Assembly: GCA_009996515.1 (NCBI GenBank) | Contig: JAACZV010000004.1 | Coordinates: 1-64,000 of the forward strand | Length of the DNA: 64,000 bases | Reading direction: 5' to 3' | Source of the DNA: Comamonadaceae bacterium | GTDB taxonomy: Bacteria; Pseudomonadota; Gammaproteobacteria; Burkholderiales; Burkholderiaceae_C | Shown: piece after piece, positions 27,105-35,726 of the stretch | Numbering within the stretch: the first letter of the stretch is position 1 | Layout: every line of letters starts with the position of its first letter | Program-made: the position numbers and the translations under genes | The notes under the pieces: model-generated | Databases searched by the model: none | Seen by the model: only the letters and a program-made list of their open reading frames with translations | What the model was told of the DNA's origin: nothing

Positions 27105-27725
27105 ATGTTCAACAAAATGCTGAACCATCTGGAGGAGTGGCTGATCTCCTTCCTGATGGCCGCGGCGACGCTGGTGATCTTCGTCGCCGTCGTGCACCGC
27201 TACCTCGCCGGCGTGCCCTACATCCAGGACCTCGCCCTCAAGATCCACATGAGCTGGGCCCAGGAGCTGTGCATCATCCTGTTCGTCTGGATGTGCAAGT
27301 TCGGCGCGGCCTACGGCGTGCGCACCGGCATCCACGTGGGCGTGGACGTGGTCATCAACCGCATGAGCCCGAAGAACCGCGGCCGCTTCGTCATCTTCGG
27401 CCTGCTGGCCGGCGCTCTCTTCACCGGCTCCATCGCCGTCATGGGCGGCACCTTCGTGTGGGACAACGGCGCGCACTACGCCTTCCTGGACCTCATCGGC
27501 CGCCCCAACCCCGACGTGTTCGAAGGCCCGACGACGCCCGACCTGGAGTGGCCCACCTGGATCGTCTACTCCGCCATCCCGCTGGGCTCCGCGCTGATGT
27601 GCTACCGCTTCCTGCAGGTCTGCTGGAACTTCTGGAAGACCGGCGAACTGCCCAAGCATGACGAGTCCCATGTCGAGGGCATCGACGAGCAGACGCCGCT
27701 GGACGTCCAAGGAGGCAAGCCATGA
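27105..27725 (+). CDS. dctQ: TRAP transporter small permease
   Basis: A 206-residue inner-membrane protein with four transmembrane helices (about 15-40, 50-75, 95-120 and 145-175). Segments HMSWAQELCIILFVWMCKFG and VRTGIHVGVDVVINRM are typical of the DctQ small subunit, which joins the large permease to form the sodium-driven channel. A hydrophilic C-terminal tail of about 30 residues follows. GGAGG sits upstream of ATG 27105. The stop overlaps the start of the large permease gene (ATGA), so the two subunits are translationally coupled. Confidence 0.93.
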   Translation: MFNKMLNHLEEWLISFLMAAATLVIFVAVVHRYLAGVPYIQDLALKIHMSWAQELCIILFVWMCKFGAAYGVRTGIHVGVDVVINRMSPKNRGRFVIFGLLAGALFTGSIAVMGGTFVWDNGAHYAFLDLIGRPNPDVFEGPTTPDLEWPTWIVYSAIPLGSALMCYRFLQVCWNFWKTGELPKHDESHVEGIDEQTPLDVQGGKP

Positions 27726-29005
27726 ACGCCCTCATCATCTTCAGTCTGCTGCTGGCGCTGATGCTGACCGGCATGCCGATCAGCATCTCGCTGGGCCTCA
27801 CCGTGATGACCTTCATCGTCACGATGACCCAGGTGCCCATCGAATCGGTCGCCCTGAAGCTGTTCACGGGCATCGAGAAGTGGGAAATCATGGCCGTGCC
27901 CTTCTTCATCCTGGCCGGCAACTTCCTGACGCACGGCGGCGTCGCGCGGCGCATGATCAACTTCGCGACCAGCATGGTGGGCCACTTCCACGGCGGCTTG
28001 GCGCTGGCCTCCATCCTGGCCTGCTCGATGTTCGCGCTGGTCTGCGGCTCGTCGGTCGCGACGGTGGTGGCCATCGGCTCCATCGTGCTGCCGGCCATGG
28101 TGGCCCACGGCTACCCGATGCGTTTCGGCGCGGGCGTCATCATCACGGCCGGCTCGCTGGGCATCCTGATGCTGCCTTCCATCCCCAAGGTCATCTACGC
28201 GATCTCGACCAACACCTCCATCGGTGCGCTGTTCGTCGCCGGCCTGCTGCCCGGCATCGTGCTGGCGCTGATGCTGGCCGCCGTGACCTGGTGGATCGCC
28301 CGCAAGAACAACTACCCGCGCCTGGCCCGGGCCGGCTGGGGGGCGCGCTTCGCGGCCTTCCGCAAGAGCTTCTGGGGGTTGCTGCTGGTCGTCATCATCG
28401 TCGGCGGCATCTGGTCGGGCGCCTTCACGGCGACGGAGGCCGCGGCGATGGCGGCGGTGTACTCCTTCTTCGTGGCCCTGTTCGTCTACAAGGATCTGAA
28501 GCTGCGCGACGTGCCCAAGGTGCTGAAGGACTCGGCCAACATGTCCGCGATGCTGCTGTACATCATCACGAACGCGGTGCTGTTCTCCTTCGTGCTGACC
28601 AACGAGAACCTGCCGCACCAGCTGGCCGACTGGCTGCTGTCGATGAACCTGGGCCAGCACGGCTTCCTGTTCGTCGTGAACCTGGTGCTGCTGGGGGCCG
28701 GCAACTTCATGGACCCGTCGTCCATCATCCTGATCATGGCGCCCATCTTCTTCCCGGCCGCCATGCAGCTGGGCGTCAACCCGGTGCACTTCGGCATCCT
28801 GATCGACGTGAACATGGAAGTGGGCCTGTGCCACCCGCCGGTGGGCCTGAACCTGTACGTCGCCTCGGGCATCTCCAAGCTGGGCATCACGGAGCTGACC
28901 AAGGCCGTCATGCCCTGGCTGCTGACGATGATCGTCTTCCTGGTCATCGTCACCTACTGGCCGTGGCTGACGCTGGTGGTGCCGCACGCGATGGGCATGT
29001 TGTGA
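27722..29005 (+). CDS. dctM: TRAP transporter large permease
   Basis: A 427-residue inner-membrane protein of about 12 helices, the transport subunit of the TRAP system. Characteristic segments are LMLTGMPISISLGLTVM, PFFILAGNFLTHGGVARRMI, CGSSVATVVAIGSIVLPAM and the late NMEVGLCHPPVGLNLYVASG, which belongs to the ligand and sodium site region. GGAGGCAAGCC precedes ATG 27722. Its stop codon is also the first triplet of structured repeat copy B. The system should import C4-dicarboxylates with sodium. Confidence 0.95.
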   Translation: MNALIIFSLLLALMLTGMPISISLGLTVMTFIVTMTQVPIESVALKLFTGIEKWEIMAVPFFILAGNFLTHGGVARRMINFATSMVGHFHGGLALASILACSMFALVCGSSVATVVAIGSIVLPAMVAHGYPMRFGAGVIITAGSLGILMLPSIPKVIYAISTNTSIGALFVAGLLPGIVLALMLAAVTWWIARKNNYPRLARAGWGARFAAFRKSFWGLLLVVIIVGGIWSGAFTATEAAAMAAVYSFFVALFVYKDLKLRDVPKVLKDSANMSAMLLYIITNAVLFSFVLTNENLPHQLADWLLSMNLGQHGFLFVVNLVLLGAGNFMDPSSIILIMAPIFFPAAMQLGVNPVHFGILIDVNMEVGLCHPPVGLNLYVASGISKLGITELTKAVMPWLLTMIVFLVIVTYWPWLTLVVPHAMGML

Positions 29006-29146
29006 GGCCCCTCGCCCAGTCCCGCCCCGCTGAGCGCGGGCGAGTCTGGTCGGCCCCCCGAGGGGGCGCCGATGCTCGCGGCATCAAGCCGCGAGCACAT
29101 CGCCAAAGCGGGCCGGCTTGGGAGCGGCCCGGCGCTCGGCCCGCGA
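29003..29146 (+). repeat. Structured intergenic repeat, copy B (144 bp)
   Basis: This is a close relative of 11509-11654. It starts on the dctM stop codon and ends 11 bases before the next gene. The stems are CCCGC/GCGGG, GCCCCC/GGGGGC (29053-29067), TGCTCGCGGC/GCCGCGAGCA around ATCAA (29073-29097) and CGGGCCG/CGGCCCG. Compared with copy A the third stem has three compensated base-pair changes and the second has one. Confidence 0.85.
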
Positions 29147-29156
29147 CTGAAGCCAT

Positions 29157-30146
29157 ATGAGCCCCCTCTTCTTCGCACTGGCCCTGCTCCTGGTCGTGCT
29201 GTTCGTCTACATGGGCCGTTACAGCGGCCGCGTGCGGGCCGAGGCCACGCGCTTCATCGCCGCGCCACCCGCGGCCGTGCAGGCCCGCGTGGCCGACCTG
29301 GCGCAATGGCAGGCCTGGAACCCCTGGCTGGAGCATGCGCGCGATGCGCCTGCGACGGTGAACGGCGACACGCTGGCCTGGGATGTGCCGCAGGTCGGCC
29401 ACGGCCAGTTGCGCGCGCTGAAGCCCCCGTCACCCCAGGCGCTGCGCCAGCAGCTGCGCTTCTGGCTGCCGTTCGCGTTCAAGGGCCGCTCCGACTGGCG
29501 CTTCGAGCCGGCGCCGGGCGGCACCCAGGTCACGTGGCGCTTCAAGGGCCGTGTCGCCTTCACGCTGCGCGCCTTCGCGGCGACCGTGCAGGGCGCGACC
29601 CAGCTGGACCTGCGCTTCGGCCTGGACCGCCTGGCCGCCGCGCTGCAGGCCGAGCCTTCGCCCTACGCGCTGGCCTATCTGGGCGTGCAGGACCAGCCCG
29701 CGCGCCAGTACGCCCAGCAGCCCTACCGCGGCCCGCTGGATTCTCTGGCCGCCCAGCTGCCGCCGCGCATAGACCAGGTGCGCGCCGAGCTGGCCCAGGC
29801 CGGGCTGCCGGCGGACGGCACGGCCGTGGCCCATTATCTGAAGACGCACCTGAAGCTGCGCAGCGTCGAATGCCGCATCGGCGTGGAGCTGCCCGGCGAA
29901 ACCGCGCTGCCCGACCTTCCCGATGGCCTGAAGCTGCACGAGCAGCCCGCCCACGCCGCCTACGTGCTGTGCTTCGACGGCTCGCCCGAGGCGCTGGAGC
30001 TGGCCTGGTACCAGGCCATGCAGCGCCTGCGCGTGGAGCTGCGCCAGCCGCATCCGCAGCTGCCGCCCTATGCGCGCTACCTGAGCGCATCCGCGCCGGG
30101 CCGCCGGGGCACGGTGGCGCTGCACCTGCCGCTCAAGGCGGGCTGA
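29157..30146 (+). CDS. SRPBCC-domain protein with GyrI-like C-terminal half, membrane-anchored
   Basis: A 329-residue protein. An N-terminal helix (MSPLFFALALLLVVLFVYMG) anchors it to the membrane. An SRPBCC/START-like domain follows (about 28-150) with the usual FIAAPPAAVQARVADLAQWQ..WNPW opening and FEPAPGGTQVTWRF strand. The second half (about 170-329) resembles a GyrI/effector-binding domain (GPLDSLAAQLPPRIDQV, LPGETALPDLPDGLKLHEQP). This combination occurs as a family of small-ligand-binding proteins; the ligand is unknown. It directly follows structured repeat copy B. Confidence 0.7.
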   Translation: MSPLFFALALLLVVLFVYMGRYSGRVRAEATRFIAAPPAAVQARVADLAQWQAWNPWLEHARDAPATVNGDTLAWDVPQVGHGQLRALKPPSPQALRQQLRFWLPFAFKGRSDWRFEPAPGGTQVTWRFKGRVAFTLRAFAATVQGATQLDLRFGLDRLAAALQAEPSPYALAYLGVQDQPARQYAQQPYRGPLDSLAAQLPPRIDQVRAELAQAGLPADGTAVAHYLKTHLKLRSVECRIGVELPGETALPDLPDGLKLHEQPAHAAYVLCFDGSPEALELAWYQAMQRLRVELRQPHPQLPPYARYLSASAPGRRGTVALHLPLKAG

Positions 30147-30174
30147 CGGCACGGGAATTGCACTGGCCCGGGGC

Positions 30175-30795
30175 ATGAACCCGCCCCCGCCGCCCGCCCT
30201 CCCCGGCCTGCGCGTGCTGCTGGCCGACGCCGGCCAGCGCCGCAGCCCCGTCATCCGCCTGGAACTGATCCGGCTGCGCTGTCAGCTCGTGGACGTCATC
30301 GACCTCGTCGCCCAGCCGGACGCGCTGCCTGCCGCGCTGGAACGCCTGGCGCCGGCACTGCTATTGCTGGACTGCGAGCAGCCCACGGCCGCGCTGCTGG
30401 CCCAGCTGGGCGAGGCCCTGCAACGCCAGCCCCGCCCCGTGCTGCTGGCCGCCGAGCAGATGACGCCGGCGCAGATGCGCGCCGCCGTGGCGGCCGGGGT
30501 CAGCACGCTGCAGCTCGCCGGCCTGCCCCCGCAGCGCCTGGGCCTGCTGCTACAGCTCACCCTGGCCCGCTTCGAACACGACCAGGGCCTGCAGCGCGAC
30601 CTGCGCCAGGCCCAGACCCAGCTCGCCGAGCGCAAGCTCGTCGAGCGCGCACGCGGCATCCTGATGCGGGAGCGGGGTCTGGACGAGGAGGCCGCCTTCC
30701 AGCGCCTGCGCCAGACCGCCATGGACAGCGGCCAGACCCTGGCCGCCGTCGCGGCGCGGCTCATCGAGGCCGACCAGTTGCTGCGTCCGCGCTGA
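30175..30795 (+). CDS. ANTAR-domain antiterminator, NasT-like
   Basis: A 206-residue two-domain protein. The N-terminal half is a receiver-like domain with an Asp in ALLLLDCEQP but no conserved Lys, as in NasT proteins. The C-terminal ANTAR domain (about 150-200, VERARGILMRERGLDEEAAF) binds RNA hairpins and prevents transcription termination. NasT normally works with the nitrate sensor NasS and acts on the leader of nitrate assimilation operons. Here no nasS, nitrate transporter or nitrate reductase gene is present nearby; the gene is instead followed by a sigma-54-type promoter, a leader with two matching hexaloops, and coaX. GCGGGAGC-type domains and length are normal, so the protein looks functional. 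Confidence 0.85.
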   Translation: MNPPPPPALPGLRVLLADAGQRRSPVIRLELIRLRCQLVDVIDLVAQPDALPAALERLAPALLLLDCEQPTAALLAQLGEALQRQPRPVLLAAEQMTPAQMRAAVAAGVSTLQLAGLPPQRLGLLLQLTLARFEHDQGLQRDLRQAQTQLAERKLVERARGILMRERGLDEEAAFQRLRQTAMDSGQTLAAVAARLIEADQLLRPR

Positions 30796-30904
30796 GGGCC
30801 GGCCGCACCAACAAGTGCGCACCGTCACGGCGCACACCGGCCTGCCCGCCCCCCGGCATGCGCCAACTGGGTGCACCACCGGCCTCGGCGGCCCGCGCGG
30901 GTGC

Positions 30905-30921
30905 TGGCACGCAAACTGCGT
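30905..30921 (+). promoter_or_regulatory. Sigma-54 promoter element upstream of ANTAR leader
   Basis: TGGCACGCAAACTGCGT matches the -24/-12 consensus TGGCACG-N4-TTGCW except for one base, with the essential GG (30906-30907) and GC (30918-30919) exactly 10 bases apart. Transcription would begin near 30931, the first base of the leader hairpin. An imperfect inverted repeat GTGCGC/GCGCAC at 30815-30835 upstream could serve an NtrC-type activator. Confidence 0.75.
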
Positions 30922-30930
30922 AGCAGAAGC

Positions 30931-31006
30931 GAGGCCGGCAACGGCGCCGGCCTCTGGTGCCGGCAGACCTCCTCTGCTGCCGGCACCTCGGGACAACGGC
31001 GTCCGA
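30931..31006 (+). ncRNA. ANTAR-target leader RNA with two AACGGC hexaloops
   Basis: The first hairpin is a perfect 9-bp stem GAGGCCGGC/GCCGGCCTC (30931-30954) closed by hexaloop AACGGC. The second is TCGG-AC/GT-CCGA (30988-31006) closed by the same hexaloop AACGGC. ANTAR proteins recognise paired stem-loops whose hexaloops carry A at position 1 and G at position 4, which both loops satisfy. Between them a perfect 11-bp hairpin (30956-30987) spaces the two binding stems. The upstream neighbour encodes the ANTAR protein itself. Confidence 0.8.
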
Positions 31007-31082
31007 CCTCAGCGACCTCTCGTTGGCAGCGCTCCCCCAAGCTCTCGGCGGGCCGTCGGCGCAGGATCGAGGCAGAAACCCG

Positions 31083-31105
31083 CAGCGCCAGGCTCCCTGG
31101 CGCTG
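31083..31105 (+). terminator. Strong hairpin between ANTAR leader and coaX
   Basis: CAGCGCCAGG CTC CCTGGCGCTG is a perfect 10-bp stem 36 bases before coaX. It is the best candidate for the leader terminator that ANTAR binding would bypass, although a T-run is absent (GTAGGCTCTC follows). In such a GC-rich genome terminators often lack long T-runs. Confidence 0.45.
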
Positions 31106-31140
31106 GTAGGCTCTCGGCATCGTTCACGCCACAGCCCCTC

Positions 31141-31905
31141 ATGAGCTTTCTGGCCATCGACATCGGCAATACCCGGCTCAAGTGGGCCGTCTACGCGGAC
31201 GGCGCCCGCCCCGGCGCCCAGCCGCAGCAGCATGGCGCCGTCTTTCTGGAGAACATCGACCGCCTGTCCGACGAGGACTGGCAAGGCCTGGCCGCGCCGA
31301 CGCGCATCCTGGGCAGCAACGTCGCCGGCGACGCGGTGCGCCGCCGCGTCGAGGAGCAGATGGAGCACTGGGAGCTCAGCGCGCGCTGGGTGGTGCCCGC
31401 CGCCGAATGCGCGGGCGTGAGGAACGGCTACGACCACCCCACCCGCCTGGGCGCCGACCGCTGGGTGGCCGTCATCGGCGCCCATGCCCACGCGCGGATG
31501 CGCGGCTTCGACGGGCCGGTGCTGACCGTCATGGTGGGCACGGCGGTGACCGTGGACGCCCTCTCCAGCGACGGCCAGTTCCTCGGCGGCCTGATCCTGC
31601 CCGGCCACGGCATCATGCTGCGCGCGCTGGAAGGCGGCACCGCCGGCCTGCGCGTGCCCACCGGCGAGGTGCGCGACTTCCCCACCAACACCAGCGACGC
31701 GCTGACCACCGGCGGCACCTTCGCCATCACCGGCGCCATCGAACGCATGCACCGGCTGCTGGCCAGGCGCGAGGGCCGCGAGCCGCTGCTGCTGATGACG
31801 GGCGGCGCCGGCTGGAAGGTGGCGCCGGCGCTGGACGCGCCGCACGAGTTGATCGAGGGCCTGATCTTCGACGGCCTGCTGGCCATAGACGCGGCGCGGG
31901 CCTGA
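31141..31905 (+). CDS. coaX: Type III pantothenate kinase
   Basis: A 254-residue cytoplasmic kinase that phosphorylates pantothenate, the first step of coenzyme A synthesis. It has the ASKHA-fold phosphate loop [16 protein letters not shown], the [12 protein letters not shown] motif, the phosphate 2 segment [19 protein letters not shown] and the adenosine segment TGGAGWK. Length and motifs are those of CoaX (type III). ATG 31141 begins [11 protein letters not shown]. The gene lies at the end of the 210-base ANTAR leader and may be expressed from the sigma-54 promoter, from a weaker promoter of its own, or both. In other Burkholderiales coaX usually follows birA; that neighbour is absent here. 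Confidence 0.95.
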   Translation: MSFLAIDIGNTRLKWAVYADGARPGAQPQQHGAVFLENIDRLSDEDWQGLAAPTRILGSNVAGDAVRRRVEEQMEHWELSARWVVPAAECAGVRNGYDHPTRLGADRWVAVIGAHAHARMRGFDGPVLTVMVGTAVTVDALSSDGQFLGGLILPGHGIMLRALEGGTAGLRVPTGEVRDFPTNTSDALTTGGTFAITGAIERMHRLLARREGREPLLLMTGGAGWKVAPALDAPHELIEGLIFDGLLAIDAARA

Positions 31906-31929
31906 TCGGGCCGCGCGCCGGGTGGCGCC

Positions 31930-33243
31930 TCAGAGGATGAAGCGGCTCAAGTCCTCGTTGGCCGCCAGCGCGCCCAGCTTGGCATCCACGGCCGCCGCGT
32001 CCAGCGACACGGTCTGGCCCGCGTTGCGAGGCGCGTCGAAGCTGATCTCGTCGAGCAGCCGCTCCATCACCGTCGCCAGCCGCCGCGCGCCGATGTTCTC
32101 GGTGCGCTCGTTGACCTCGTAGGCGATCTGCGCGATGCGGCGTACGGCCTCGGGCTGCAGGTCCAGCTGCACGCCCTCGGTGGCCAGCAGGGCCTGGTAC
32201 TGCTTGACCAGGCTGGCATGGGTACTGGTCAGGATGGCCTCGAAATCCGCCACCGACAGCGAGTCCAGCTCCACGCGGATGGGCAGCCGACCCTGCAGCT
32301 CGGGGATGAGGTCGCTGGGCTTGGCGAGGTGGAAGGCGCCGCTGGCGATGAAGAGGATGTGATCGGTCTTCACCAGGCCGTACTTGGTGGACACCGTGGT
32401 GCCCTCCACCAGCGGCAGCAGGTCGCGCTGCACGCCCTGGCGCGACACCTCCGCGCCGCTGCCCTCCTGGCGCGACGCGACCTTGTCGATCTCGTCGATG
32501 AAGACGATGCCCATCTCCTGCGCGTTGGCCAGCGCCGTCGCGCGGATCTCCTCCTCGTTGACCAGCTTGGCGGCCTCCTCGTCGACCAGCAGCTTCATCG
32601 CCTCGGCGATCTTGAGCTTGCGGGTCTTCTTCTGGTTGCCGCCGAACTGGCTGAACATGCCCTTCAGCTGCTCGGCCATGTCTTCCATGCCGGGCTGGTT
32701 GCCGAAGGGCGTCAGCACCTCCAGGCTGGGCTTGGGCGCGAGCAGGTCCAGCTCGATGTCCTTGTCATCCAGCTGGCCCTCGCGCAGCTTCTTGCGGAAA
32801 TTCTGGCGCGTCGCGTTGTCGGCCTCGGTACCGGGCAGCAGCACGTCCAGGATGCGCTCCTCGGCGGCGTCCTCGGCGCGCGTCTGGCAGCGCTTCATCG
32901 CGAGCTCGCGCTCCTGCTTGACGGCCACCTCGATGAGGTCGCGGATGATGGAGTCCACATCCTTGCCGACATAGCCCACCTCGGTGAACTTGGTCGCCTC
33001 CACCTTGATGAAGGGCGCCCCCGCCAGCCGGGCCAGGCGGCGCGCGATCTCGGTCTTGCCGACGCCGGTGGGGCCGATCATCAGGATGTTCTTGGGCGTG
33101 ATCTCGGCGCGCAGCTTCTCGTCGACGCGCTGGCGGCGCCAGCGGTTGCGCATGGCGATGGCGACGGCGCGCTTGGCGGCCTGCTGGCCGACGATGTGGC
33201 GGTCCAGCTCGGAGACGATTTCCTGGGGGGTCATGGAGCTCAT
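31930..33243 (-). CDS. hslU: ATP-dependent protease ATPase subunit HslU
   Basis: A 437-residue AAA+ unfoldase that feeds proteins into the HslV peptidase. Walker A is [13 protein letters not shown], with [13 protein letters not shown] as the substrate-pore loop, Walker B in [11 protein letters not shown], and the C-terminal sensor segment [18 protein letters not shown]. The I-domain insertion lies between residues 110 and 240. The start ATG 33243 overlaps the hslV stop (ATGA); ATG 33234 is a possible alternative. The protein ends in DLSRFIL, the conserved C-terminal tail that inserts into HslV to activate it. Confidence 0.97.
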   Translation of the reverse strand: MSSMTPQEIVSELDRHIVGQQAAKRAVAIAMRNRWRRQRVDEKLRAEITPKNILMIGPTGVGKTEIARRLARLAGAPFIKVEATKFTEVGYVGKDVDSIIRDLIEVAVKQERELAMKRCQTRAEDAAEERILDVLLPGTEADNATRQNFRKKLREGQLDDKDIELDLLAPKPSLEVLTPFGNQPGMEDMAEQLKGMFSQFGGNQKKTRKLKIAEAMKLLVDEEAAKLVNEEEIRATALANAQEMGIVFIDEIDKVASRQEGSGAEVSRQGVQRDLLPLVEGTTVSTKYGLVKTDHILFIASGAFHLAKPSDLIPELQGRLPIRVELDSLSVADFEAILTSTHASLVKQYQALLATEGVQLDLQPEAVRRIAQIAYEVNERTENIGARRLATVMERLLDEISFDAPRNAGQTVSLDAAAVDAKLGALAANEDLSRFIL

Positions 33244-33809
33244 TCCAGAACCTCCAGCGTGTGGTTCTGGTTGGTGTAGATGCAGATCTCGCCGGCAATC
33301 TCCAGCGAGCGCTTGACGATGTCGGCGGCCGAAAGCTCGGTGTGGTTGAGCAGGCCCTTGGCCGCGGCCAGCGCAAAAGCGCCGCCGGAGCCGATGGCGA
33401 CGATGCCCTGCTCGGGCTCCAGCACGTCGCCGTTGCCGGTGATGATCAGCGAGGCGGTCCTGTCGGCCACGGCCAGCATGGCCTCCAGGCGGCGCAGCAC
33501 GCGGTCGGTGCGCCAGTCGCGCGTCAGCTCGACGGCGGCACGCACCAGATGGCCCTGGTGCTTCTCCAGCTTGGCCTCGAAGCGCTCGAACAGCGTGAAA
33601 GCATCGGCCGTGGCGCCGGCAAAGCCGGCCAGCACCTGGTCGCGGTAGAGCTTGCGCACCTTGCGCGCGCTGGCCTTGACGACGGTGTTGCCCAGCGTGA
33701 CCTGGCCGTCGCCACCGATGGCGACCTGCCAGCCGGTGGGCGTCTGGCGGCGCACCGAGATGATGGTGGTGCCGTGGTAGACGGCGGGGGAGGAGGATTC
33801 GGAAGACAT
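33240..33809 (-). CDS. hslV: ATP-dependent protease subunit HslV
   Basis: A 189-residue threonine peptidase of the proteasome fold. The mature enzyme should start at Thr14 (YHG followed by TTIISVRR) after removal of 13 N-terminal residues, a slightly longer leader than usual. Conserved [20 protein letters not shown] and [15 protein letters not shown] segments are present. It forms a double hexamer and degrades misfolded proteins with HslU. The pair is translationally coupled, and the gene is preceded by the STAS protein gene 39 bases upstream, so cotranscription is possible. Confidence 0.97.
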   Translation of the reverse strand: MSSESSSPAVYHGTTIISVRRQTPTGWQVAIGGDGQVTLGNTVVKASARKVRKLYRDQVLAGFAGATADAFTLFERFEAKLEKHQGHLVRAAVELTRDWRTDRVLRRLEAMLAVADRTASLIITGNGDVLEPEQGIVAIGSGGAFALAAAKGLLNHTELSAADIVKRSLEIAGEICIYTNQNHTLEVLE

Positions 33810-33848
33810 AAGGCGCTCCAGATGGGGGCGGAGGCCCGCGATGCAAGA

Positions 33849-35606
33849 TCAGTTGATCCGCACCTTCACCTTCGCATGCTCGTTGATGCCCATCGCGCCG
33901 AAGAACAGCGCGACCAGGCGGTGGGCGTCGGTGAAGACCACCGTGCGATTCTCGCCACGGCGCTGCAGCACCCAGTTCAGCAGGTCGCCCGCGGCCATGA
34001 AGTCCAGGCGTATCAGCTGGGTGCAGGAGATGTTGATGAGGCTGGCCTCGCCGACCTCGGCCGACAGCGCGCGCAGCTTGTCCGAGATGTCGCCGCTCAG
34101 CTGGCCCATCAACTCGAGCTGGGCCGTGACGCTGGTCGGATCGGTCAGGCCGGTGTCCAGGAAGGTGGACTGGGCCTCGCTCTGCATGGTGCTGGTGACC
34201 GAGCTGTTGGTGGACAGGCCCTCGCCGCCTATGCGCACCCGGCACGTGGCGCGCTCCCAGGAGGGCGGCGACACCTCGTAGGTCACGCAGTAGTCGATGG
34301 CCGCCTCGTCGAACTGGTCGGGCCGGTTGACCAGGCGCAGCGCCTCCAGGCGCAGCATCCACAGCGCGGGGTCGGTGTCGCGCTCGCCAACCGGGGCCAG
34401 TTCCTTGAGCTGGTTCAGGAAGTGCTCGCCGCCCAACCAGCGCTGGTCGACCTGCTGCGCCGCCCAGCTGCGGAACAGCTGGCGCATCTGCATGGCGGCG
34501 TCGATCTCGACCGTCTCCAGCGGACCCCAGTCGAAGACCCAGGGCATGGGCAGGGTCTCGGTGCGCTTGTGCAGCAGGGCCACGGCCTCGGCCGTCAGCG
34601 TGGACGGCGCCGTCCAGCTGACCTGGCTGGCCTTGGCCATGGGGGAGCGGCCGGACTGCCGCGTCGATTCGGCCACCAGCTTGGGCATGGAGAACCATTG
34701 CGGCGCCGACAGGCCGAACTGCTGCGCATATTCGACGGCCAGCGTCTCGAACTTGCCCTGGGCACCGGTGGCGCGGTAATGGTCGAACAGCACCAGCCAG
34801 GTCTCGCCGTGCAGGTTGCGGCTGCCGCCCGGGCGCACCAGCTCGGTCAGCGCGCGCTCGCTGGTTTCGTAGTCGGCGTTCGCGAAGGCGATGACGGCCT
34901 CGTCCAGCTCCGGGTCGTGCACCACCTCCTGCACCTCCAGCTCGGGCAAGCCCCCGGCCGATGCGAAGGACAGGGGCATGTCCAGCGGCGGCAGGTCCGG
35001 CAGGGCGCTGGGCGGCGCGTCGGACAGCGGCGGGATGGCTGCACCCATGGTCACGGCGGCCGGCGGCGCGGGCGCCTGCAGGCGCTGGGCCTCATGCAGC
35101 GAGGAAAACTCGCTGACACGGGCCGGGCCGACGGCCGGCGTCAGCGCGTCCGTGGAGGACAAGGCCACGGGCCGGGTGCTGGTCTCGAAGAAGCCGGAGT
35201 GCTGCTTGGGCACGGCCTGCGTCGTCGCAAAGCTCTCGCCCACCATCTGCTGCTCGATCTCGTCGATCTTGGCCTTCACGCCCAGGTCGAGCTTGGAGCT
35301 GGTCTCGCTGACGCGCTCGTCTTCGCCCATGCGGGACGACGACGAGGCCAGCGCCGCGAGCTGCTCGGGCGTCAGACCCTCGCGGCGGATGCGGCGCAGC
35401 ATGTCCAGCTCGCGCTTGCGCACGAAGTCGTTGCGGCGCTTGCGCTCCACCATGGCGCGCAGCTCGGCCTTGGCCAGATCGCCCTCGGGATCGTCCTGGC
35501 GCGAGTTGATCTCGGCCCAGTCCGTCGTCGGGTTGGCCACGAAGCGCGCCACCTTGCGGAAGAAGCTGTCGCCTTCCTTGGGATCCGCGGGCTTGGAGTC
35601 GGCCAT
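33849..35606 (-). CDS. STAS-like domain protein, 585 aa
   Basis: A large soluble protein without a known catalytic domain. Residues 1-110 are helical and charged. About 110-270 is a low-complexity Pro/Ala/Ser linker. The middle region (270-490) has a helical-repeat character ([20 protein letters not shown]), and the last 90 residues ([40 protein letters not shown]) look like a STAS domain as found in anti-sigma antagonists. ATG 35606 ([15 protein letters not shown]) is chosen over the upstream in-frame codon because of its family fit. The gene sits between dksA and hslV in many Burkholderiales; its function is unknown. Confidence 0.7.
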   Translation of the reverse strand: MADSKPADPKEGDSFFRKVARFVANPTTDWAEINSRQDDPEGDLAKAELRAMVERKRRNDFVRKRELDMLRRIRREGLTPEQLAALASSSSRMGEDERVSETSSKLDLGVKAKIDEIEQQMVGESFATTQAVPKQHSGFFETSTRPVALSSTDALTPAVGPARVSEFSSLHEAQRLQAPAPPAAVTMGAAIPPLSDAPPSALPDLPPLDMPLSFASAGGLPELEVQEVVHDPELDEAVIAFANADYETSERALTELVRPGGSRNLHGETWLVLFDHYRATGAQGKFETLAVEYAQQFGLSAPQWFSMPKLVAESTRQSGRSPMAKASQVSWTAPSTLTAEAVALLHKRTETLPMPWVFDWGPLETVEIDAAMQMRQLFRSWAAQQVDQRWLGGEHFLNQLKELAPVGERDTDPALWMLRLEALRLVNRPDQFDEAAIDYCVTYEVSPPSWERATCRVRIGGEGLSTNSSVTSTMQSEAQSTFLDTGLTDPTSVTAQLELMGQLSGDISDKLRALSAEVGEASLINISCTQLIRLDFMAAGDLLNWVLQRRGENRTVVFTDAHRLVALFFGAMGINEHAKVKVRIN

Positions 35607-35636
35607 GGATGCTGCCCTTTCCGGAAGCGCCGGGCT

Positions 35637-35722
35637 TACCCAGCGACTGCCGTGGAACCGGCTTTGCCGGGCCACTGGCAGTGCCCCCTCGAGGGGGCCG
35701 GCGAAGCCGGTACGGGGTGGGT
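35637..35722 (-). repeat. Hairpin-rich intergenic repeat between STAS gene and dksA
   Basis: This 86-base element consists of CCGGC TTT GCCGG, a CCCCCTCGAGGGGG palindrome and CCGGC GAA GCCGG, and lies between dksA and the STAS gene. Its minus strand begins with CCCCGTACCGGCTTCGCCGG, related to the start of 26904-27061. It resembles a REP-type palindromic element. Confidence 0.55.
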
Positions 35723-35726
35723 CATA

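Noticed and set aside
31930-34698. Single 922-codon frame covering hslU and the sequence upstream
   Set aside because: Only the part up to 33243 has HslU homology; the N-terminal extension is antisense-like sequence in the frame opposite hslV and the STAS gene.
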